The notes: generated by a model not told the origin, from the letters alone. Counted from the stretch's first letter, positions 9,792 through 23,159 are shown. The stretch: 64,000 nucleotides of DNA from Pocillopora verrucosa (GCF_036669915.1 NC_089319.1:13933471-13997470), one strand, 5' to 3'. Translations and numbers: made by a program.

Positions 9792-12700
9792 TCATCTTGA
9801 GGTCCTCCGAAGTAAACTAAAAATAAACGCAGCTATTTTTTCATAAGCAACAAACATCAAAGCTGCAGTTGCAACAGTTTGAAGCAACTTAGCCTCTAGT
9901 CCTTTATAAAGTCCTTTAAAGCCTTGTTCCCTGCAAAACAAACAAAGTCGCACTTCACAACTAGTTGTTACTCAACGTTGTAATCACAAACAAGCACTGC
10001 TGTGTAAAACCCACCACAACTGGAACAAATGAAGTCAAAACAAAGTGTCATACCTCACAAGTCTCGCCAAAAGAGACAGGATGTCTGCCTTTCCACCTGG
10101 CGTCTTGATTCCAGACTAAAAATAAAAGTATCTTCAGTTAGCATACATAACAACAAGAAAAATGGCACACAAAATATTAAGCCTGTCCCGTAATGTTTCA
10201 AGGAATAGCGCGTATAATATTGGGGAAAGATGTTTTCTGTCTTGTCACGTGCGTGGGACAAAGAAAAAATTCTGAGCTCCTATGAGGAATCGAACCTCGG
10301 ACCTCTCAGAAACAGAGACTCTATATGGTGGGCAAAGTTTATTAAGAAGTTCTTATATGACACGCGTCCTGTATACTGCTAGGATCAGCAATGTCGATAG
10401 CGTCGTATTTTGTATATAGATTAAGAAAGATGGTAAGTTTTAAGCTTAGTAAAGAAATAGAGAACGATGTTTTTCGTCATGTCATGAGCGTGGGACAAAC
10501 AAAAAATTCTTAGTCCACACGAGGAATCGAACTTCAGACCTTCGGATTCCGTGCCTAGATACTCCCCCTTCAGCCATAGAGACTTAATGGTAGGCAAGGC
10601 CCACTACGAAGTTCACAGAATATTGCTACTGGTCTCCCGGCTTCCACAACGACGCAAGCCGATGGACCCTGCTTTGCTTCTGTTCATCGTGTGTGGGCTA
10701 CCTGAGCAGCTCCCCTTGAAACTGCTCACAGACACCACACTACATACATTGTAACACTTACTCGCTGCTTGCACTGAGCCACTTGGAGTGGATAGGTAAG
10801 AATAGTAGCCACAGCTTTAGCAATTGCGCCTACAGCAAAATATTGTCTCTTTTTAAGAGTCTGAAAGTAAAACATGAGTCTTAGAACAACCGCACAGCAG
10901 ATCTTTACTAACTAGAGACAAAAAGTTTAAGTGATATTTACTTATCGCGGAAAAAGCAATTTTTGTTTACAAATCTGTTTTTTCTCAGCATGTACATTAT
11001 CCATCGAAGTTCAGTAAAATGCTTTAAAATTTTCACTGTGTTTACATGAATCTGTCACACCCACCCCGCTTAATTTACAATGGTCTTACAGGTCATAGGA
11101 TTTTCGTCAGATTCAAGGTGTGAATGTAATAAATGGCTTGCCTAACACTGTTCAGGAGCAGAGCCACACGATCAATATCACATGGTAGTAATTCAACCTC
11201 CAAAAATAAAAAAGACTATAGTTGATAGCCTAATACTTTACCAAAGATGCAATAGACTGTGTACAATAACAGAAAATGAAACTGAAGACGATTTAGTGAT
11301 CGTGTAGTCTGATCGTCTCGATAACAGTAAAAAGGACTGCTCAGGCAAAATCGTTTTTAAAGACACGGATGGCAGCTGGAAGTTAAATGTTCTCATTCCT
11401 AGTGCTCACTACAACTTTATGCTCAGCACAATTTGGTTTGAGGTGCTAAAAAAACGACCTTACGGTAGATACCTTGGCATTAAAGCGCTACAATTAGTCT
11501 TATTCTACTTCTGGTTGCCGTCCGAGTCTGAAAAACGTCTCTGCTGACGTTCTCGCAGGACTGACGTTTTGACAACCCTGGCGAACTCAATTACAGAGTC
11601 AGTTTCAAAACAACATGGTCACTGCGTAATGAAACAACCGAACAAAATATACAATATATAGTAATTGCTTGTAAAGATGGATTCCCTTTTCAATTGTCGT
11701 CTCTTGTCGGTAAAATAATTAGCATTTCAGGCTCCACATCAGCAAGGGACAAGGGAGTTGTTCTCTCAACTTGTTTCCTTTCTTACTAACAAGACTGTAA
11801 ACTATGTCTCTATCTTTTATCCATAACCCCCAATAAAAAAACATATGATATACATAATTGAAAAAATGCAAAGATGATGTTGTATGTGCACTGACCTTGT
11901 TATCTTCAGTCATCAAAAACTTCTTTATACCCTCATACACCATAAATTGAATAGCTGGATTACCAGCTAAAACAAGGGATGGCCCTGTACCGCTCCAAAG
12001 GGACATCACTCCTTCTTCTTTGCAAATCCTTTTCAATCCATCTGTAAACCAACATATCAAAGCATCATTTATGTGCATATCAGTCCTACTAGTAAAGCTA
12101 CAAAATTAATGTTGCTTGCGTAAAAGGCCAGGGCAATACCAAGGACGCAGAACCATATTCAGAAAATGTTAATTAAAAAAGTCATGAAAAACCAATATTA
12201 AAGAAGTGAAATTAAAAGATAAGTTCTTTGGCACTTGGTGTTACAAAGATCAAAACAAACAAAGATTTTCATTTTAACAACAAGAACAGCGAGAATCAGC
12301 GAGACACTCAACCACAATGTCTGTGTCCAAATTTTAAGTCTACTGGTTTGCCATCAGCTCTTGTGCTAATAGCTCTGAGTCAATAGAAATCAGTTTTCAT
12401 TTGAACATGTAGCTCAGAACAACCCAATGGAATTTTTCTACCATTTTCATTTACCCTCACTCAATACATTTTTCAATTTATTGTTAATAAAGGTGTAACA
12501 GTTCATTAAAAATGCACTGTAAGTCTACCCTCTACATCTAAACAAGTTGGGCAAAGCAGTTATAATAAATTAAGTTGTACCCATATCTGTATTGGTTTCG
12601 CATTGAAAGAATAGCCACACAACTTTTTCAGTCCAAGCAATGATGTTTTTAAAACCTCACTAACTTAGCCCATAAAGAATGTCATGATACTCAAAACGAG

Positions 12701-15700
12701 GTAAAAAAATTTCTTGCTTTCAAAGGAAAGTTTTGCTATTTGTTTGCTTGCTCAACCCAGGTATTTTTGGATGCAGTCACCTCTACTTTGCATAGACTAT
12801 GAACAATGTACTTACCAATAATTCCTTTGTATCTTGCTGTTTTTGAACATTCAATTTCCTGAGTCCTAAATTTTGCTCCTTGTAATTTTAAGCGGGTATT
12901 TACAACCCATAGGGGCGTTGTCATAAGAACATTTACAATTCCTGAAAAAGGAAGCAGTAAATATTAATATGGTAGCAGCCTGTACATCAAGAATATGCTT
13001 TGGTTCACATTTATCACCAAATAACAAGAGAGGCAGTGAAACTCTGCAAAAAAAAAAACCTTAAAGAAATGTGTTGTGTAAATTACCAAAGACTGACTGA
13101 GCCATAGAGCAAATAAAGGACACATCTAGAGGAAGACTGCACATCAAAAGCCAGATCATGATTATGCTCAAAAAATTATCCAGATCAAACTTAGTTCAGT
13201 TTATGTAAAAAAGTGTGTCAACTTTGTCAGTTGAAACAATCCACATCCAAGTTTTATTCATAAGATTGTTACATTTGGTGGCATGCAGGATGAGACTTAA
13301 AATCAAGGTGGGGTGTGGGGTACAACTGACTAGTTATTGGCTGTTATCTACAAGCAGTCTCTCCTTTTTTCCACAGTCCATCTTGAAAGTAAAATGAACA
13401 AAAGTGAAAAGAATGTTTGTGGGTTGCGCTAAACTACTTTTTGTGCACCTCACTGCCAGAGTTCTGCATGGTGCATTTTCATCAATTTTTTTCTGCACTT
13501 TTTTTTCTCACACAACAGAGTTTGCTGAAAGAAAGGAATGCTCCTAGTCAAGCTTTTATTGAAACACAGCATGTCTCTCTTTGAGATCTCCTGGAATTCC
13601 CTCCTGTTGTAATGAGTCAGAATTAAGAAATGATTAAAGACCTACCACTACATTGAACTTCTACCAAATTATAGAATACCATGGAACACATGTCTGACCC
13701 ACCTACCCTTCTGCACATTAGCGATGAAGCTATGCATATACATTTTTGAATACTATTTGGCACATCAAGTGGTTGAATACTGATCTCATGTGATCTGGAT
13801 GTGATCCCCATGGCATTCTGTAACTCAGAAGAACTTTAATCAAACTCAATCTTTAAGAAAAGCCTCAATTCACTTCTCAATTCTCTTCTCAATTCTCCTG
13901 GACTAAAAACAAATTAACTCTCTGACTTTTTTCTGACTATGAAAGATTTTTCTGCTGTGACCTGTGCCAACCATGGTAGTACTCTGAATACACCTTTCAA
14001 TGGAAAAAAGAACGCTGAAATGGCATTACCTGCTAAATATCCAAATAACAGATCTTGCAGTGATGTAGAAACTTCTCCTCTCCCTACAAATACTGCCTTA
14101 AGACCGTTGAAGGTATAAAAATAGAGAAAATTGGAGCAATAAAGGCTTGACAGGACTGGAAGGAGACCACGGTACAAAGAGTATCTGTAACACATCCAGA
14201 CAAACAACGTTTAGTATTTTCTTAAAAAAGGCTGTGGTTATTCATCATGGTGAATAACAATAAAAGCTAAGTTTCCCATTTGTCTTACGATGTAGTTACA
14301 TGTGCTGTTGATCGCGACGTTTCAACTGCATACTGCTAGTCTTCTTAAGGCAATGAGGTCACAACGACAAGGTGTACATGCTGTTTTCAATTTGGAGACT
14401 ACGCTAAGGTCTCAGCTAGTACAACCAAAAGATGCTGTCAACCTGCCTAAACAAGATGGCGTAGTTTACAGGATTCCCTGTGAATGTGGCGAGGTGTTCA
14501 TCGGAGAGTCTGGAAGACCCACGCAAGACAGAATTAAAGAGAGCACAATCGAGACATCTGACTCGCCCATACCAAGACCTCCACTGTTTCAGAGCATGCC
14601 CACAATATCAGACACAAGCCACTCTGGAACAAAGTAAAGTTTATTGATCATGACACTTATCACTACACGTGCAGGGTCAAAGAGGCAATTCATATAAGAC
14701 TTCACCCTCACAACATCAACAGGGAGAGTGAAATAGAAATTCCAGAAGAGTGGATGCCCATGATAAAAAAACACAACAACAGGAGAGCTGTGTGGCAATG
14801 GACCACCAAGGGAGCAAATCACTGAGTGAAACAGCAAGGATCGAAATACACCAATCAGAGCTGTTGAAAAACAACTAATCACAGCAGAGCATCATGCTTT
14901 ATAAGATCATGCATGACCAGTCAACCTCATCACCTGAAGAAGACTAGCAGTATGCACTCGAAATGTCACGATCTACATCACATGTGACTACATTGTGAAA
15001 CAAATGGAAAACTTAGCTTTTAACATTCAGTATCTTTGCCATATTCTTTAAAATGTGATTTTCATTAATAATTAAAAACTGAAATTCCATATTCATTAAA
15101 AATTAAATGATTGCCAGTGTAAACCACATATCACATATCTGTAAGTTTAATTTAGATTGTTCAGGCAATGAATGTGCATTCATATGCTGATAATACTCTA
15201 TGCAAAGGAAGAGCCTGCAAGTGTCTTACCATGTCACTACCAAAACCTTTCAGGAAATAACTTTGCAAGCAAGATATAATTGACATACTAGAGAGCAGAG
15301 TCTACAAATAGACTTTCACACTCTTTGTAGTCAATAGATGTAAGTGGCTGTAATTGTAATCACCATAATTACAGTGATAGTCTACAGATTTTGGTTTCTA
15401 CTGAAAATATTATTGACAAAAGACCATAAATTGAATAATATCATACATACACTCCTTCCTCTTGAATTATGTCCATCAAAATATGTCCTGTGTTTTTAGC
15501 TTTTCTTTTATCATCAACTACAAAAATATTGTTGTGTGACAATGAAAACTTGATACACAGCCATGACAGGCAAAAATTTCAAAGACAAAGCTTAGATCAA
15601 CCCTCTCCCCCATCCCCAAAGAAAAAAAATGGCTGCAAAAATAAGCACAAACATTCCTCAAATAAGTGCCCCCTCTCTATCTGCCAACAAGTTTTGAAAG

Positions 15701-17255
15701 TGTCCACTCCCTTTAAGTTGTAAGTTCTTCCTTCCCTCTCCCTCTGGTGGTCACATTTGCCACAGCAGTGTGTAATTATAGTATTGAAGTATTAGATTTA
15801 CACATTCAAAACATGCCTTTTCCATATTATGGCATGTTGAGTGAGCAAAAAGATTACTATCTGTGATAAAAATGAAACCTAGAGATCAACTTTGTTTATT
15901 CATACTCAGTTTTTTTGGTTTTTTGTTTTCAAACCTACATCATCAAATTGCTGCAAAACAATCATATCTGAACAGTTTGTGAAATATCAAGTACCTTCCC
16001 TGCTCTAAACTACTACCATGTATACACACCTTTCCACCCACTTTTCATTGAATTTAAGTTTATGTCTGCAGCACTTATCAAAGGTTCAAGGTATTTCAGC
16101 AAGTTTCAGTTTTAAGTAAACAGTTACACCCACTTATGTAAGAGCTGAAATTGTATCAACCTTATATCCTCTAAGAATTTTTATAACATACTATTTTCCC
16201 TCCCTTTATATTTGAGTAACCCACCCCTAATTCCAGAGCCACAAAAGAATAACCAACCTTGAAGTCTGGTTCTTGCAGTATCTAATGGAAAGAACACTGT
16301 CATAGCTGTCACACTTCCCTGTTTAAATAAAATACTATTCAGTTCATCATTGCATAGTGGTAGGTTAGGCTTTGTACCATTAACCCTGAATAATTTTTTT
16401 TTACCACATTCACATATGTCTGCTAGAGTAAAAAAGAATACTAGTCCCTGGAGAAAGATCATTTGCAACAGGTTGGTTGTCTAAGTAGCTTTTTTCACTC
16501 CTTGTATGTAGTGTTAGGTTTCTTTTAAGGAATAGTCAGAGCAATCAGTCGTTATGCCGTTTGTTACCAAAAAGTAATTAATAGGAGATTTTTGCTTTCA
16601 GAGAATCTGTTCTACCTTTCCACTCAGGTATGGTAGTTTCACCATAGCTAGGACATTTCCAGCTGATCACTAAGCTGGGGAAAGGGGATATGGACAAAAT
16701 TTCCCCACTATACAAGTGCAAATCTGTAGAATTGTCACCACTATGAAGTAACATATCAATCAATTCAAAGCCTCAAAATCCCCCTCCCCAGACTTTGAAG
16801 ATTGGGTTGTTCAAATTCCAGCCACCACCACCCCCCCTCCCCAGTAGGTTACTTAAGGGGGGGTTGAAGCTGCCAATTGCCTTTTGAGAACCTCTGTAGC
16901 ACAATGTTGATGGATTCTTGCTCGATGGTTCACGTCTTAAAGGTTATAAAAAACTATGAAAGGGTCGACATTAAAATTTCCTTTATTGCATGCGAAAATA
17001 TACGCGGATATTTGTCCTCAGACATCACCTGATCTGGGAAGTAACCGAAATAACCTGTGATTCGCATCATTCTTCGCATCCTTAGAATATTCAAGCATTT
17101 TTAAACCGAATGGGCCCTATCATACAATCAAAAAAAGTGTGTCTACATTCAGTGCGGACGAAAACACATATGCTGTCACAAGTTAGCCATGTGTATGATG
17201 TACTCACCACTGCGCCGGCAAGAGCGTGCACAAAGTTCTTGTGGGAGAATAACAT
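9792..17255 (-). CDS. SLC25A17: Peroxisomal membrane carrier PMP34 (SLC25A17) homologue, complete
   Basis: Nine coding exons on the minus strand: 17208-17255, 16258-16318, 15451-15517, 14030-14184, 12816-12941, 11896-12041, 10762-10860, 10054-10115 and 9792-9930. All have GT-AG borders and the frame closes (903 bases, 300 residues; human has 307). Three mitochondrial-carrier repeats are present: PLDTAR at 27-32, PLWVVNTR from 120 and PLQVAQ at 225-230. Segments such as [47 protein letters not shown] and [13 protein letters not shown] are near-identical to human PMP34. PMP34 exchanges CoA, FAD, NAD and adenine nucleotides across the peroxisomal membrane. The start at 17255 gives an N terminus of family length ([16 protein letters not shown]); an upstream in-frame ATG at 17336 would add an unsupported extension. 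The gene is divergent from WBP2. Introns hold a Penelope-like remnant and SINE-like repeats. Confidence 0.95.
10228..10345 (-). repeat. tRNA-derived SINE-like copy 1
   Basis: On the minus strand GGTTCGATTCCTC (10284-10296) matches a B box. A flanking GTGCGTGGGACAAAGAAAAAATTCT tract is shared with copy 2 about 235 bases away. It lies in the last-but-one intron of SLC25A17. The A-box half is poorly preserved. Confidence 0.45.
10461..10600 (-). repeat. tRNA-derived SINE-like copy 2
   Basis: On the minus strand a perfect A box TGGCTGAAGGG (10566-10576) is followed by TTCGATTCCTC as B box (10521-10531). The order TCTATGGCTGAAGG...AATCCGAAGGTC...TTCGATTCC is tRNA-like. The flank AGCGTGGGACAAACAAAAAA corresponds to that of copy 1, so the two are direct repeats of one SINE-like family. 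Confidence 0.55.
14261..15021 (+). mobile_element. Penelope-like retroelement remnant with inverted terminal repeats
   Basis: A frame at 14302-14637 encodes a GIY-YIG endonuclease-type segment ([20 protein letters not shown]). After a frameshift near 14637 a second frame continues with [37 protein letters not shown] and [11 protein letters not shown], to TGA near 14825. This order is what I know from Penelope-like elements, which place a GIY-YIG domain after the reverse transcriptase. No reverse transcriptase remains. The ends 14261-14350 and 14932-15021 are inverted copies of each other, with roughly 75 of 88 positions matching by eye, consistent with the inverted pLTR arrangement of these elements. 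It sits within the third intron of SLC25A17, antisense to the gene, and is non-functional. Confidence 0.7.
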
Positions 17256-17551
17256 TTTGAGTGTAACAGGTAGATCCAATGCCGGTAAAATAGGAACCAT
17301 ATCATTGAAGCTTACAGTTTTGGAAAACAAGGTCATTTTTGCTTATAAAATATGTCTGCAATTAAACATTCATTCAAAGAATTTGTTTCGGAGGTTGCGT
17401 AATGGTGAATAGCCGAGTTACGAACTTAGAGCCGACAATGTTTTTGGTCAGCACTAACGCTTAAACTTGGCTACCAAGCTCTAAAATGACGTCATTTAAA
17501 ATATAGCAAAGGCGAAAATTGTGACGAATTCTTAAAGCGATAGCGAGAAGT
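17256..17551. promoter_or_regulatory. Bidirectional promoter between SLC25A17 and WBP2
   Basis: The start codons of the minus-strand SLC25A17 gene (17255) and the plus-strand WBP2 gene (17552) are 296 bases apart, so the interval must hold both 5' UTRs and core promoters. A perfect palindromic CRE/ATF site TGACGTCA lies at 17487-17494. No TATA box is obvious at a fixed distance from either start. Confidence 0.65.
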
Positions 17552-20214
17552 ATGTCTATGAACAAAGTTGTTTGCTCAAATGGGCGGCTTACTCTTCATG
17601 GAGACTAGTAAGTAAACTTAATCACATTTAAACTTGGGCGCTAGTCTGTTGTAGAGATGGATTTTGGACAATATACGTTGTCTTTTATCAGTGTGATATA
17701 CCATCAAGATGGCGTCGAGTTTGCTCTGGAAGGCGGTGAAATCCCTGGTTATTTGAAAGGCTCAAAGAAAGGAAATATCTTCATTACCATTCAGAAAGTA
17801 AGTTCTAAAAGATCATATATTTGATTTATTTTACATACACAGCTATCCATCATAGGGGACTTACGTTGCAACCGATTTTGATTAATGCAACTGTTTGAAA
17901 CATGTACGTACTGTCAAGTTTCGCAATGGTGATTGCAAGCGGGTAGTCGTAAGCTTGCTGGCTTAAGTATAATCTACATACTGGTTGAACTCATTATTTG
18001 TTATTTGTTTAAATAGAGCCTGAAAATTAGCAAACCTCGTTGCACTAAGTTATTAAGGTATTCAGTCGATGTTATTGATAATCAATCTTAATCGATATCG
18101 ATCAATACTAGATGTTAATATATATCACACATGTGAATAGTTCTTTTAGCGTATGCTGATTGGCCAGTTCGGAACTATTTACCTCCACGCAGCTAATGAG
18201 AAAAAGTCTCTGTTCAAGAGTTCAATTCTGACCATTTTCAGTTTATTGAAAGAAATACACTTTACACTCATGGGGTGATGAGGTGTTTTTGTTCTTGGGT
18301 TTTGGTACTTTTTAAATCAACTCTTTCCTTTGCTGTTTGTATTTACATAGTGTTATCATCTTTCAGATCATATTTGCCCCTACAACTGGATGCAATTATG
18401 GTTCATTTTCAATGAATTTCCATAGTATTCGAAATGTGGAGGTTAGCTTTTCTGGATACTATTCTTGTTATTTTATGATGAAAAAGTCATAACATGGTAA
18501 TTTTAAAATATTTTAGATAGCATCAATCTCCATGACAACACAGAGGTACTCATTGAGTTTTTTAGCTCAATCTTCTTTGTCTTTTGTGAGATTTACTCAT
18601 TTCAGTATGTGCTTATCTGGAAACATAAAAAATGTATTTTTACAGAAGGCTTAATGAAGCTCTCAAACAACTAATGCTCTGTTAAATACTTTTAAGGTCA
18701 AGCAACCCATGTTTGGTGCAAATTTTGTGAAGGGGGATGTAATTTCTGAGGCAGATGGTAAGTAAAGAGTAACCTGTTCTAAATCATACTAAAAAACAGC
18801 TAAACAGTCAAACTTAGGGAAGTGTTGGGGTAAAACAAGCTCTTTTTGGTGGATAATTGAGTTACCAGCTTCAAAGTATGGAAGATACTTGAAGTTCTAC
18901 CTCAATTTTGTCCTGAAATTTTTCTTATTTCTTTTCAGGTGGTTGGCATGGTAGAGGAACTTTCAAAGTAACCTTCAATAGTGGTGGAGCTATAGAATTT
19001 GCTGAACACTTCAGAGCTGCTGTTGCTAGTGGTGAGTTAATTAATTACACAGGGTTTCAATAGAACCTGTTCACTGGTGGTCAACTACCACTCAAACAAT
19101 GAGTTTGATAAACTTGCTTGATAAAAATTTTAGAAAAATTTCTTTACCGAGGCAGAGTATATATATTTTATGGGTGTAAAATTTTTATGAAAATGCATGT
19201 TTATTTTACTGAACTACAAGTAAATGTTTCTGTAGTCCGTAGGCCTGGGTCACACCCTCCACCACAGGCACCTGGGCAGCCAGTGATGATGAACGGAGGC
19301 AACATCTACAACAATATGTACCCAGCTCAATCTGGCTATTATGGAGCCCCTGGGCAGGCATTCTACCCAACTCCGCAACCTGCAGGATATGCTGTCTATC
19401 CACCTCCAGGTACAGTCTTGTTACTGTTTGTCCTATATGGAAATTTAAACCATAACTATTTTTTAGTTTTGGTGCTTAGAATTGAATGACATGGCTACCT
19501 TTTAAAAATAAGAAACTCAGTCTACATGTAATTAGATATTCCAACAGGGCTGTACAGGGATTGAGAAGAAATTCTTCCCTATCATTTTTCCAAGCCAGTA
19601 AGTCTTTGAATTTGGTTTGAATGTGGGTAATGAAAATTTATGGAAATTACTGCGATAAATCTCCTGAAAACTACATTGCCAAAAAAATGATTGAGTGATT
19701 AACATAAAAAATAAGTCCTGAAAAAGATCATAAAAAGTTGTGGAATTTTCTAACTGTTGGGCTTTCAGTGTCAATTCAAATATTTAGTTGGAGTGTAATT
19801 TTAGCATCTTTCAGGGCCATGACTCAAATGGGACAAAATTTGAACCGTTTTTTCAAGTGTGGCATGTGTGATGCAAAAAACTGATTTTATTAGACAAAAA
19901 TTGTTTGTGTGCTACAGATGTGTTCTCCCTTTGTGAAAATCTTTCTGTGACAGCAAATTCCAAGATTTCTTGGTTTAAGGTTACTCCCTACCTTCGGAGG
20001 CCAAGAAAATAGTTTTTTCTTTTATTTCATTCAACAGAATTAAAAAATTTAACCTAACATTCCCATTAAAAAATTCTGAAATCTTTAAAAGCACCAGAGT
20101 TATTTAGAAAAATGTATTTTCAAATAAAAGTTAATGAATCAGGAAGGTGTCATAATCTTGTACCTGAAAAATTTTTGCTCATGAAAAAGTTAAAAGTGAA
20201 AGAAAGTCCAGTTA

Positions 20215-20247
<33 letters not shown>

Positions 20248-23110
20248 AAAAGAAGAAAACAGGCCCAAAGAAGAGAGAAAGAGTACCATTCTGTAACAAA
20301 AAAAAAAATCCGTCGTGAAAGTGACTGGTACTGGCAGAACTCCGTGCTGGTGTCCAGATTTGAACAAAGAAGTCCCTGTCAAACCTTAATTTGTCAAACA
20401 TAATGTAAGAAACTAGGTTTCTTTTTATTTATGCAAGTACTCACTGTGATACAAAGCATTTACAATCGCCCTGAATTGTAATTTTGAAAGCTGCGTGTTG
20501 ATTCGTTGTCTTGCTTCTCAGTGCATTTCTGGTTTTCCATTTTTGCCGTAGGTTTTTCCTTTGTCTTTGGCAACTTTACCCCCTTTTGTATTGTCCTCCT
20601 CAATGCTCCACTGAACAATTAAGATAAAAAAGACCTGTCTGCAATGGTTTACTTCTCCCAGGAAATCTTGATCCATCATCAGTGGTGTCAGAAGGTCCCG
20701 TTATCCCATTGGTTTGCAGTTTCAGGGGGGCAAGATAATCTCCTTTGATTTTGGGACCAATACATCTGCTTTGAGTGAGTTTATTCGGTATTTAGATTTG
20801 ACCAATTTTGGTCATATTTTGCCAGAACATTCCAGGAACAATGACAAATTAAAGGGTGTTGGGAAATATTGATATTTGAAATATTTTTCCTGTGGCATCC
20901 ATTTATGCAAAATGCCTGGCATATTTTTAGCTACACCTACTTAAGATACCAATATCTAAACAACCAATCAGACTATTGAAAAAGCTAGACACCCTTCTGT
21001 TGATTGATACCTAACACCCAATAAATTCAATAAAAGAACCCATGGTCATTTCACACTTTACTGGCTCGTGACACTTCCTTAAAGGAAAACTTGCTTAAAA
21101 TATATATATATTGTAAACTGCAGTTATTAGCCTTTCTTCAGATATATTGTGTGTGAGGATTTTATTGAAACTAACGCATATACAAATTTTCTCCCGAAGG
21201 ACACCTGCAAAGGTGTTAAAGTGGTTTATAACAGCTGTATTTTTTGTGAGAGAGAACCATATCAACCCAAACACCTGATTGCCAAAAGCAGCTCTTTTTC
21301 TCTGTGACAGGACAGGGGTTACACTCAGAGGGGTTATTCATGACTAGTTTTGCAATAAAGTTAGGATTTACAGCACTGTAGCTCTACATGCAGTGGTGGA
21401 TCCTTAAGCAAAAGGAAGGGATATCTTATGTGGTCTCCAAGAATTTGGTTCAGCCACAGTATTTTGTATTTTTCTCTTCTTTTGAGACACCTCTATCATA
21501 CAGGGTAGCTGTACAATACTAAAATAAAATGGAGTCCCAGGTTTCTTGTTACGGACATGTTTCCCATACAGAAATGTGACAAGCCACATTCTAATTCTGA
21601 CTTACTTTTATTTTAGGTGGTGTAATGAGTCAGCCACCACCATACCAGCCTCATGTAAGTTTCTGTTTCTGTGAGGCTTTAATCAGATTTTAATTCAAGA
21701 ATAATGACAGCTACTTTTATTATTTAGCTATATCTTTAACAGCTTTATGAGATTACTGAATCATTGCAATGCAGTGAGACTTGGACACAATAAACCCTTG
21801 AAGACTGAATTTGGAATTTTCTAGCACTCCTAGATGTAATCTTAACAAGACCTAGCAAGCCTATCTCCTTCCCAAAAGTTGCTATCATTCAAACTTGTTA
21901 TTTAAGCTTGAAGTTAATCACTAATTGACTTTTCTTCAGGAAAATCCCCCACCATACCCAGGACAGGCTCCACCCTCTGCACCCCCTCCTACTGATGGCA
22001 GTTTTAACTATTCATTTGGAGGTTAGTGGTCTCTGAGTCTGAATAGCTTCACTGCTAGGCGTTGATTCAAATGTAATTGGATACAGTATTCACATGTACA
22101 TTTATACTTGCCCCTGAATAATTTCAACATTTTTCCAAACATGTTCATGTCTTAAGAAAGCCCCACAATAAATAAAAATCAGCATATTAAGAGGGAAATC
22201 AGAAGGCATTAAGTGGTGCAGATCTGGATTTGAGTGAAAATAGTGGCAGATCAATGGATTTGGCCATCACTTGGCATGTATCACTAGATTTTTAAAATAT
22301 GCTCTTTCATTTAGTTCCCTAGACTTTATTTTGGGGTAAATAGTACAATGTATGTACTATGGGGTGGAAATTTGTTTCTTTTGATGATGTAAATTTTTGC
22401 AGCAGCCTTGGTTTGTAGTCTCACAAATTGCCTTTGCTTCTGTAAAATAAGTTTTGGAACTTTTGCGGTGTGTGTTTCCAAGAGAATACAAATTGGAGGA
22501 AGGGATTGGAAAGTACCTTATTAGGCCATGTCAATATACCCCTGTACAACTCTGTACCAGCAGAGTAACAAGTGTGGTGTTAATTTTGGGTGCTTTCCAT
22601 GAAGTCCCATCAAATCTACTACAGAGCCGTTTTCTCATCACTTACTTTTGTGTGAATTTTTTTTTATCTTCAGTCATTGTCTGATTGCATTAAGTGGTAT
22701 GCTTTGTGTAAATAGAGCAAATAGTGACATAACCTGTGTTGTACATATTATGATACCTTTAACAGATGCAAAAGCAAGAGAGGTTTACAGCACTGGACAA
22801 AACGTATATGTACCAGCCCCTCAGGTATGTGAAGTGAGGATAACCTCTTGAATATCGGAAAATTCCTCATTTTTATTTCACACAAAAACAAAAAAGGAAG
22901 GCAGTCTATCGATAAATCTCAATCTGTTGGATAGCGTAGTACGTTTTGTTAACACTTATCCGCTGGGTGGCGAAGTATCCGTTAGATCGCTTATACCAAA
23001 CTTTGAACAACTGTACGCTGGCTAGCAACTTAGGTATATATATTTTTCTTTTTTTATAGCCTCCACCTCCCTATGCGCCACCCCCTTATACTGACAAGAA
23101 GAATGATTAA
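17552..23110 (+). CDS. WBP2: WW domain-binding protein 2 (WBP2) homologue, complete
   Basis: Ten coding exons: 17552-17607, 17692-17797, 18367-18441, 18697-18757, 18939-19031, 19236-19409, 21617-21654, 21940-22021, 22766-22824 and 23060-23110. All are GT-AG and the frame closes (795 bases, 264 residues; human has 261). The N-terminal half is the PH-GRAM domain. It starts MSMNK (human MALNK), contains YLKGSKKGNIFIT and VKQPMFGANFVKGDV, then SGGAIEF. The C-terminal half is Pro/Tyr-rich with four PPxY motifs at residues 195-198, 204-207, 250-253 and 255-258. WBP2 is a transcriptional coactivator that uses PPxY motifs to bind WW proteins such as YAP/TAZ and NEDD4-type ligases. An AATAAA at 23154-23159 lies 44 bases past the stop. 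The start was chosen because it matches the family N terminus and ends at a GTAAGT donor in the right phase. Confidence 0.95.
20210..20250. repeat. Poly-A / A-rich tract in a WBP2 intron
   Basis: Two long A runs are separated by single G residues, and an A-rich GAAAGAAG stretch follows. This could be the tail of a retroposed sequence, but no body with recognisable features precedes it. Confidence 0.6.
22905..23015. repeat. MITE-like element with GGATAG motifs, last WBP2 intron
   Basis: Imperfect inverted modules around GTTGGATAGCG and the later ATCCGTTAGATCGCTTATA, ending near TTTGAACAACTG. The layout matches a short interspersed inverted-repeat family I associate with cnidarian genomes. A similar module appears near 43505-43620. 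Boundaries are approximate. Confidence 0.4.
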
Positions 23111-23153
23111 CTGAAGATAATGCAGTCATGGAACAGAATATGCGATGAAGTCC

Positions 23154-23159
23154 AATAAA
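23154..23159 (+). terminator. WBP2 polyadenylation signal
   Basis: AATAAA, 44 bases after the WBP2 stop codon in an otherwise gene-free stretch. Confidence 0.6.

Noticed and set aside
17091-17336. Longer N terminus for SLC25A17 from the ATG at 17336
   Set aside because: Adds 27 residues with no counterpart in the family; the ATG at 17255 gives the usual PMP34 length.
17657-17691. Alternative WBP2 start at the ATG at 17657
   Set aside because: It would read through the TTTTATCAG acceptor; the spliced exon 17552-17607 gives the family N terminus MSMNK and matching phase.
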